Shown here: positions 60,450 to 64,000 of the stretch, piece by piece
How positions within the stretch are numbered: position 1 is the stretch's first letter
How the letters are laid out: each line of letters opens with the position of its first letter
Source of the DNA: Prado023 sp963818445
Lineage (GTDB): Bacteria; Actinomycetota; Actinomycetes; S36-B12; CAIYMF01
Reading direction: 5' to 3'
Assembly: GCA_963818445.1 (NCBI GenBank)
Contig: CAWFSG010000001.1
Span: 372,001-436,000 of the forward strand
DNA length: 64,000 nt
The notes under the pieces: generated by a model
What the model was told of the DNA's origin: nothing
Databases searched by the model: none
Seen by the model: only the letters and a program-made list of their open reading frames with translations
Translations under genes and position numbers: made by a program

Positions 60450-62717
60450 ATGCGGCCACGCGACGTGCGGTCCCCGGGGCCGGCCGTTCGATCGGTGGAG
60501 TCAGCGCTCCGGCGGTTCGCCACCGTGATGGTGCCTGCGTGGGCTGTGGTGATCACTGCTGCAGGACTCGCCGAGCCGTGGCAGCCACTGGTTGTCCTGA
60601 TTGGCTGCCTTGCGCTTCTCGGGGCCGGTTTCGCGGTCTTCGTGACCAGTGGCAGCGCGCATACGTGGTGGCTGCTGGCCCCCATGATGGTGGGATCGTT
60701 GGCGGTCGCAGGATTCGGGGCGATCGGTCGGGACCTGGTGGGGTATCCCATGCTCGCACTGTGGCTCAACATCACGACCCTGACCCTGGGGATCCTGTGG
60801 CAGATGCGCCATGCGGCGGTCGCGGCCGCCGTCATTGTTGCGGCCTGCCTGGGCATCGTGTGGCAGGAGCACCTGGCCCGGGCAATCGCCGTCGAGCGAT
60901 CGGCACTGCTCTCCGTGGGCGTCATCGCCCTGGGAGTGGGAATGCTGGTGGCCGTCCCGGCAGGGATGCTGCGGCGTACCGCCGAGGAGGGCGACTCCCT
61001 GGCTGCGGCGGCTGATGCGGTCGCTGTCGACGCCGCGATCCTTGACGGACGGCGGGTCGAGCTGCGCAAGGTCCAGCGCGTCCTGCATGACACCGTGATG
61101 AACACCCTGGGGGCCGTTGCCCGGTGGGATGCCTCGGACCGGAGCTCGGTGGCAGCGCGATGCGCCGCCGACCTGGCCATCCTGCAGCGTGCTGAGATGG
61201 GGAGCGCCGACGACCCGGGCGTCCTGCTCGAGTCCGTGGTGCACCGGGCGCACCTGCTCGGGATCGACATCGACCTGCACGCCCCCGACACTGGTCCGGC
61301 GCTGCCGCCGGGGGTGGCTCCGGCGCTGGAGGGCGCCGCGTGGGAGACCTTGAACAACACCTCGAAGCACGTTCGCGACAGGCGGGCGTTCGTCGACTGG
61401 TCATGGGATGGCCGGGCGGGGCATCTGAGGGTCACGGATGCCGGGCCGGGGGTCGACGGGTTGTCGTGGACCCACGGGGGAGTGGAGTCGATCGTCCGTC
61501 GGTGCGAGGAGGCGGGCGTCACCGCCCGGATCCGGTCGTCCCCTGACTCGGGGACCGTGGTGGACCTGGTGTGGACAGCGGACCGCGCAGGGTCGGGGCA
61601 CCAGGTGGTGGTCCACGGCGTCGCAGCAACTCCCGCACGTCCGCTCGACCGCCTGTTCGCCGAGACCCTGGTCCAGGTGTGCGGTGTCGTGGTCTGCGTC
61701 GGGATGATCGCAACCGTGGCCCTGCCCGGAGCAGTCCGGTGGTCCAGCCTTGCTGGCGTCGTTGCCGTGCTGGGTGTGGGGTGCGGGGCGTGGGCGGTCC
61801 AGCACGGTCACGCCAGGTGGCGGGTCCCCGCAGTCTGCTACCCCGCCCTGGCGCTCCTGGGCACGTGGTTCACCGGCTTCGGGCTGGAGGGTTGCTCCCG
61901 GGTCGGATCGTGGTGGTGGGGCTCGCTGGTGGGGATCGCCGTGGGAGTGGCTGCGATCCTGATGGACGGTCGCGGGTGGGTCGTCGTTGCCGCCGCATCA
62001 GGCTTCGCCGCCGGGAATGCACTGGTGGCCATGGGCCTGGGCCCGGCAACGACCGCGTGCCACCCAGATGTGGTCATCGACACCCTCGTCGGCGTGGCCG
62101 GGCTCGCGGGGCTCTGGGCCTTCCGCGGACACCTGACCCGCACCTGGGAGCAGGCGGCCGAGCAGCAGGCGACACTGATCCGTGAACGGTCGAGGGCAGC
62201 CGTGGCGGCCGAGGCAGTACGGGCACGCCGGTCCATGCTGGGCCTCGCGCGCTCCGTCGCCGAGCCGGTGCTGGTCGGCCTGGCCGAGGGAGACCTCGAC
62301 CCCGGCGACCCGGCCGTCCGTGCGTGGTCGGCTCGTGCTGAGGGGACCCTGCGAGCCCTCGCGGCGGTGCCCGTTGCGGATGCTGGTGGTGCTGGGCGGT
62401 CGCTGATGGACCTCGTCCTCTCGGCCCACGACCGAGGTCTTGAGCTGACGTTGGGCCTCCATGCCGACCTCGACCAGAAACCGGACGTGGTCCTGGCGGG
62501 GGCAGAGATGCTCGAGCGCGCTCTGGCCGTGTGTCCGCGGGGCAGCGCGGTCCAGGTCACGGTCCTGCAGTCCGTCAGCGGGTTGCAGTGCGTGGTCCTG
62601 ATCGACCCCCCAACCCCGGTCGCACCGTTGCGTCGAGCTCTCGAAGCTGCAGGGTGGACGGTGACCGTGGTCGGAGACGAGGTCCTGGCCGAGACGCAAT
62701 GGGAGACTCAGGCATGA
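60450..62717 (+). CDS. Membrane sensor histidine kinase with a second, degenerate membrane-kinase half (755 aa)
   Basis: First half: about five membrane helices (25-185), then a short DHp segment with the phospho-acceptor His213 in VQRVLHDTVMNTLGAV, an N-box WETLNNTSKHV (Asn near 302) and a G1 box VTDAGPGVDG (Asp near 330), as in NarL-type two-component kinases. Second half: another set of about five helices (410-545, including SWWWGSLVGIAVGVAAILMD), a coiled linker (EQQATLIRERSRAAVAAEAV), and a kinase-like domain in which the expected His is missing (RRSMLGLARSVAEPVL), no N-box is seen and the G1 box reads LIDPPTP. So the chain looks like an internal duplication with one active and one dead kinase. 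The stop overlaps the regulator gene (ATGA). Signal unknown. Confidence 0.85.
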   Translation: MRPRDVRSPGPAVRSVESALRRFATVMVPAWAVVITAAGLAEPWQPLVVLIGCLALLGAGFAVFVTSGSAHTWWLLAPMMVGSLAVAGFGAIGRDLVGYPMLALWLNITTLTLGILWQMRHAAVAAAVIVAACLGIVWQEHLARAIAVERSALLSVGVIALGVGMLVAVPAGMLRRTAEEGDSLAAAADAVAVDAAILDGRRVELRKVQRVLHDTVMNTLGAVARWDASDRSSVAARCAADLAILQRAEMGSADDPGVLLESVVHRAHLLGIDIDLHAPDTGPALPPGVAPALEGAAWETLNNTSKHVRDRRAFVDWSWDGRAGHLRVTDAGPGVDGLSWTHGGVESIVRRCEEAGVTARIRSSPDSGTVVDLVWTADRAGSGHQVVVHGVAATPARPLDRLFAETLVQVCGVVVCVGMIATVALPGAVRWSSLAGVVAVLGVGCGAWAVQHGHARWRVPAVCYPALALLGTWFTGFGLEGCSRVGSWWWGSLVGIAVGVAAILMDGRGWVVVAAASGFAAGNALVAMGLGPATTACHPDVVIDTLVGVAGLAGLWAFRGHLTRTWEQAAEQQATLIRERSRAAVAAEAVRARRSMLGLARSVAEPVLVGLAEGDLDPGDPAVRAWSARAEGTLRALAAVPVADAGGAGRSLMDLVLSAHDRGLELTLGLHADLDQKPDVVLAGAEMLERALAVCPRGSAVQVTVLQSVSGLQCVVLIDPPTPVAPLRRALEAAGWTVTVVGDEVLAETQWETQA

Positions 62718-63331
62718 GGATCGCGATCATCGACGACCACGCGTTGGTCCGCAGCGGGCTGGCGGGCGTGGTCGCACGCGACATGGGAGCCACGGTGGTC
62801 CACCAGGGCGCCGATCCCGCGGTGGTCCTGGACCTGGTGCCACTGCCCGATGTGCTCCTGCTCGACCTCGATCTGGGGTCGACGGCGGCCGATCCGCACC
62901 TGGCCGGACGCATCCAGGCGGCAGGGTGTCGGGTGCTCGTGGTGTCGGCCCTGGCCGATGCCCGTGCCGTGTCCGCCATGCTCGATGCCGGCGTGTCCGG
63001 GTTCGTGAGCAAGCGCGAGCCCCCCGAGACCCTGGTGGAGGCGATCACCGAGGTGATGGCTGATGGGACGTGGACGAGCCCGGAGGTGGCCGCGCTCGTG
63101 CTCACCAGCCCGCGGCGCCCGGCGCTCTCGGAGGTCCAGGAACGGGTGCTGATCCTGTACGCGTCCGGGATGAAGCTCGACAGCGTGGCGCGCGCGATGG
63201 GGATCAGCCCGGGCACGGCGGCCACCCACCTGAAGCGGGCACGCGCGAAGTACGCGCTCGTCGGCAGGGACACGTCCAGCAGGGTGGACCTCTATCGGGA
63301 GGCCGTGCGCGACGGGTTCATCCGCCACTAG
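62714..63331 (+). CDS. NarL/FixJ-family response regulator (205 aa)
   Basis: The receiver domain starts MRIAIIDDHALVRSGLAGVV with the acidic pair, the phospho-acceptor Asp in DVLLLDLDLG (Asp51 or 53), and the conserved Lys in SGFVSKREPPETLV. The C-terminal LuxR-type helix-turn-helix is divergent but visible: LSEVQERVLILYASGMKLDS followed by MGISPGTAATHLKRARAKYA. It is encoded directly after, and overlapping (ATGA), the duplicated sensor kinase, its certain partner. Targets unknown; a hairpin follows. Confidence 0.92.
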   Translation: MRIAIIDDHALVRSGLAGVVARDMGATVVHQGADPAVVLDLVPLPDVLLLDLDLGSTAADPHLAGRIQAAGCRVLVVSALADARAVSAMLDAGVSGFVSKREPPETLVEAITEVMADGTWTSPEVAALVLTSPRRPALSEVQERVLILYASGMKLDSVARAMGISPGTAATHLKRARAKYALVGRDTSSRVDLYREAVRDGFIRH

Positions 63332-63724
63332 CCGGGTACGGGGCGACCCCGCCATCGACGGGGGATGCAATGACGGGGTCGCAGACCAACACTACGACGT
63401 CCACCAGCCACCCGCCACAACCACGGCGTGTCGGGGCAGCAGGACCACCCAGCCGGGTGCTCCTTCCCCGATGACCCACCCGGTGCCTCCCCGTCGCAGG
63501 CATCGAGCATCATCCTGGCGCGCCCCCCGCCGGCCCGCGGACCAAGCAAACCACCGGACATGGGGGGTTGCCCTGGCCGATCGTCCCGAGCCCTGTCCCC
63601 TGAACAGGGACACGGCGCGCCGGCGGCGGGCCGGCGTCCCGCGGCAGTCTCGCCGCCCGTGGGGTGCCTGAAGGCCCGGCCGGGGTACGCTTCGGCCCAG
63701 CATCGAGGTGGATGGGGCGAGCCA
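63332..63724. other. Intergenic region between response regulator and phosphatidyltransferase
   Basis: No supported gene in these 393 bases. The region contains the hairpin at 63343-63382, a small dyad TGTCCC-N7-GGGACA (63594-63612), a GC-rich dyad cluster around 63620-63640, and TACGCT near 63690 as a possible -10 box for the next gene. Confidence 0.45.
63343..63382 (+). terminator. Hairpin after the response regulator gene
   Basis: GCGACCCCG (63343-63351) and CGGGGTCGC (63374-63382) form a perfect 9-bp stem with a 22-nt loop, starting 12 nt after the stop. Confidence 0.6.
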
Positions 63725-64000
63725 TGCGCGTGCAGGAGCCGGCGGTCCGGACAGACCTGGTCTGGACCCTGCCGAACGTGCTCAGCGGCATCCGCCTCCT
63801 GTCGATCCCCCTCTTCGCGTGGCTGGCCCTCGTGCCGCAGGAGGACGGCCTGGCTGCGCTGGTCCTGGCGCTCGGTGGGGCGACGGACTACTTCGACGGC
63901 ATGCTGGCGCGACGCTGGAACCAGATCACCCGGCTCGGCCAGCTGCTGGACCCGATCGCCGATCGCCTGTCCACAGTGACGGTGCTGGTGGTGTTCCTCA
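63725..64000 (+). CDS. CDP-alcohol phosphatidyltransferase, N-terminal part
   Basis: Membrane enzyme of phospholipid synthesis, cut by the window edge after 92 residues. The family signature DG-xx-AR-x8-G-xxx-D-xxx-D is complete: DYFDGMLARRWNQITRLG, then QLLDPIADRLST. The opening LVWTLPNVLSGIRLLSIPLF is typical of PgsA/Cls-type transferases (phosphatidylglycerol-phosphate or cardiolipin synthase). Which acceptor alcohol is used cannot be told from this fragment. The ATG at 63725 is a plausible start; an upstream GTG in frame is not excluded. Confidence 0.88.

Overview
The window is high-GC, densely packed DNA from an actinobacterium. The evidence is gene content and order: argS, lysA, hom-thrC-thrB, rho (with a large Arg/Asn/Gln-rich insert), rpmE, prfA, prmC, tsaC, glyA, wecA and the complete ATP synthase operon; an actinobacterial NucS; a MurA with Asp in place of the catalytic Cys; the GlgE/TreS alpha-glucan genes; and many promoters with a TANNNT -10 box 6-7 nt before the start codon, the layout expected for leaderless mRNAs. 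The genus cannot be named from the sequence.

Layout. 1-3.5 kb (minus strand): the N-terminal part of a formate/nitrite-type channel, a sortase-anchored DUF5979 surface protein broken by many frameshifts, tRNA-Arg(CCG) and a small membrane protein. 3.6-20.5 kb (mostly plus): translation and amino-acid genes, a YihY-type membrane protein, lysine and threonine synthesis, Rho, an MFS exporter, L31, RF1 and its methylase PrmC, a tRNA t6A enzyme and GlyA. 20.5-29.5 kb: wecA and the ATP synthase operon (two small membrane genes, then atpB-E-F-H-A-G-D-C). 29.5-34.4 kb: cobalamin adenosyltransferase, murA, and a two-gene operon of 3-hydroxybutyryl-CoA dehydrogenase and ethylmalonyl-CoA mutase. 34.4-42 kb: an orphan AbiEi/DUF559-like protein, nucS, a tandem-duplicated 3-hydroxyacyl-CoA dehydrogenase, two hydrolases and crotonyl-CoA carboxylase/reductase. 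42-47 kb: methylmalonyl/ethylmalonyl-CoA epimerase, thiolase, a MeaB GTPase and an isobutyryl-CoA-mutase-type large subunit. 47-58.8 kb (minus, with one plus gene): otsB, otsA, treS, a CnoX-like thioredoxin, glgB, glgE, glgX. 58.9-64 kb: enoyl-CoA hydratase, an NAD(P)-binding protein, an unusual duplicated sensor kinase with its response regulator, and the start of a CDP-alcohol phosphatidyltransferase.

How the parts fit. The acyl-CoA genes form most of the upper ethylmalonyl-CoA route: thiolase, hydroxybutyryl-CoA dehydrogenase, crotonase, Ccr, epimerase and Ecm, with B12 supply and repair by the adenosyltransferase and MeaB. The lower-branch enzymes are not in the window. The most interesting regulatory signal is an 18-bp palindrome, GGTTAC-N6-GTARCC, found 42-43 nt upstream of both the hbd-ecm operon and the ccr gene on opposite strands 10 kb apart. 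It is a plausible shared operator for the two signature enzymes of the pathway. The sugar block encodes trehalose synthesis (OtsAB), trehalose/maltose interconversion (TreS) and maltosyl-phosphate-dependent alpha-glucan building (GlgE, GlgB), but no maltokinase is visible.

A caution applies to the whole window. Many genes, including essential ones (argS, atpA, atpB, thrC, prmC, tsaC), carry single-base frameshifts, often in G or C runs. I read these mainly as uncorrected assembly indels, not true pseudogenes, and give the full gene spans. No insertion sequence, prophage or CRISPR array was seen.
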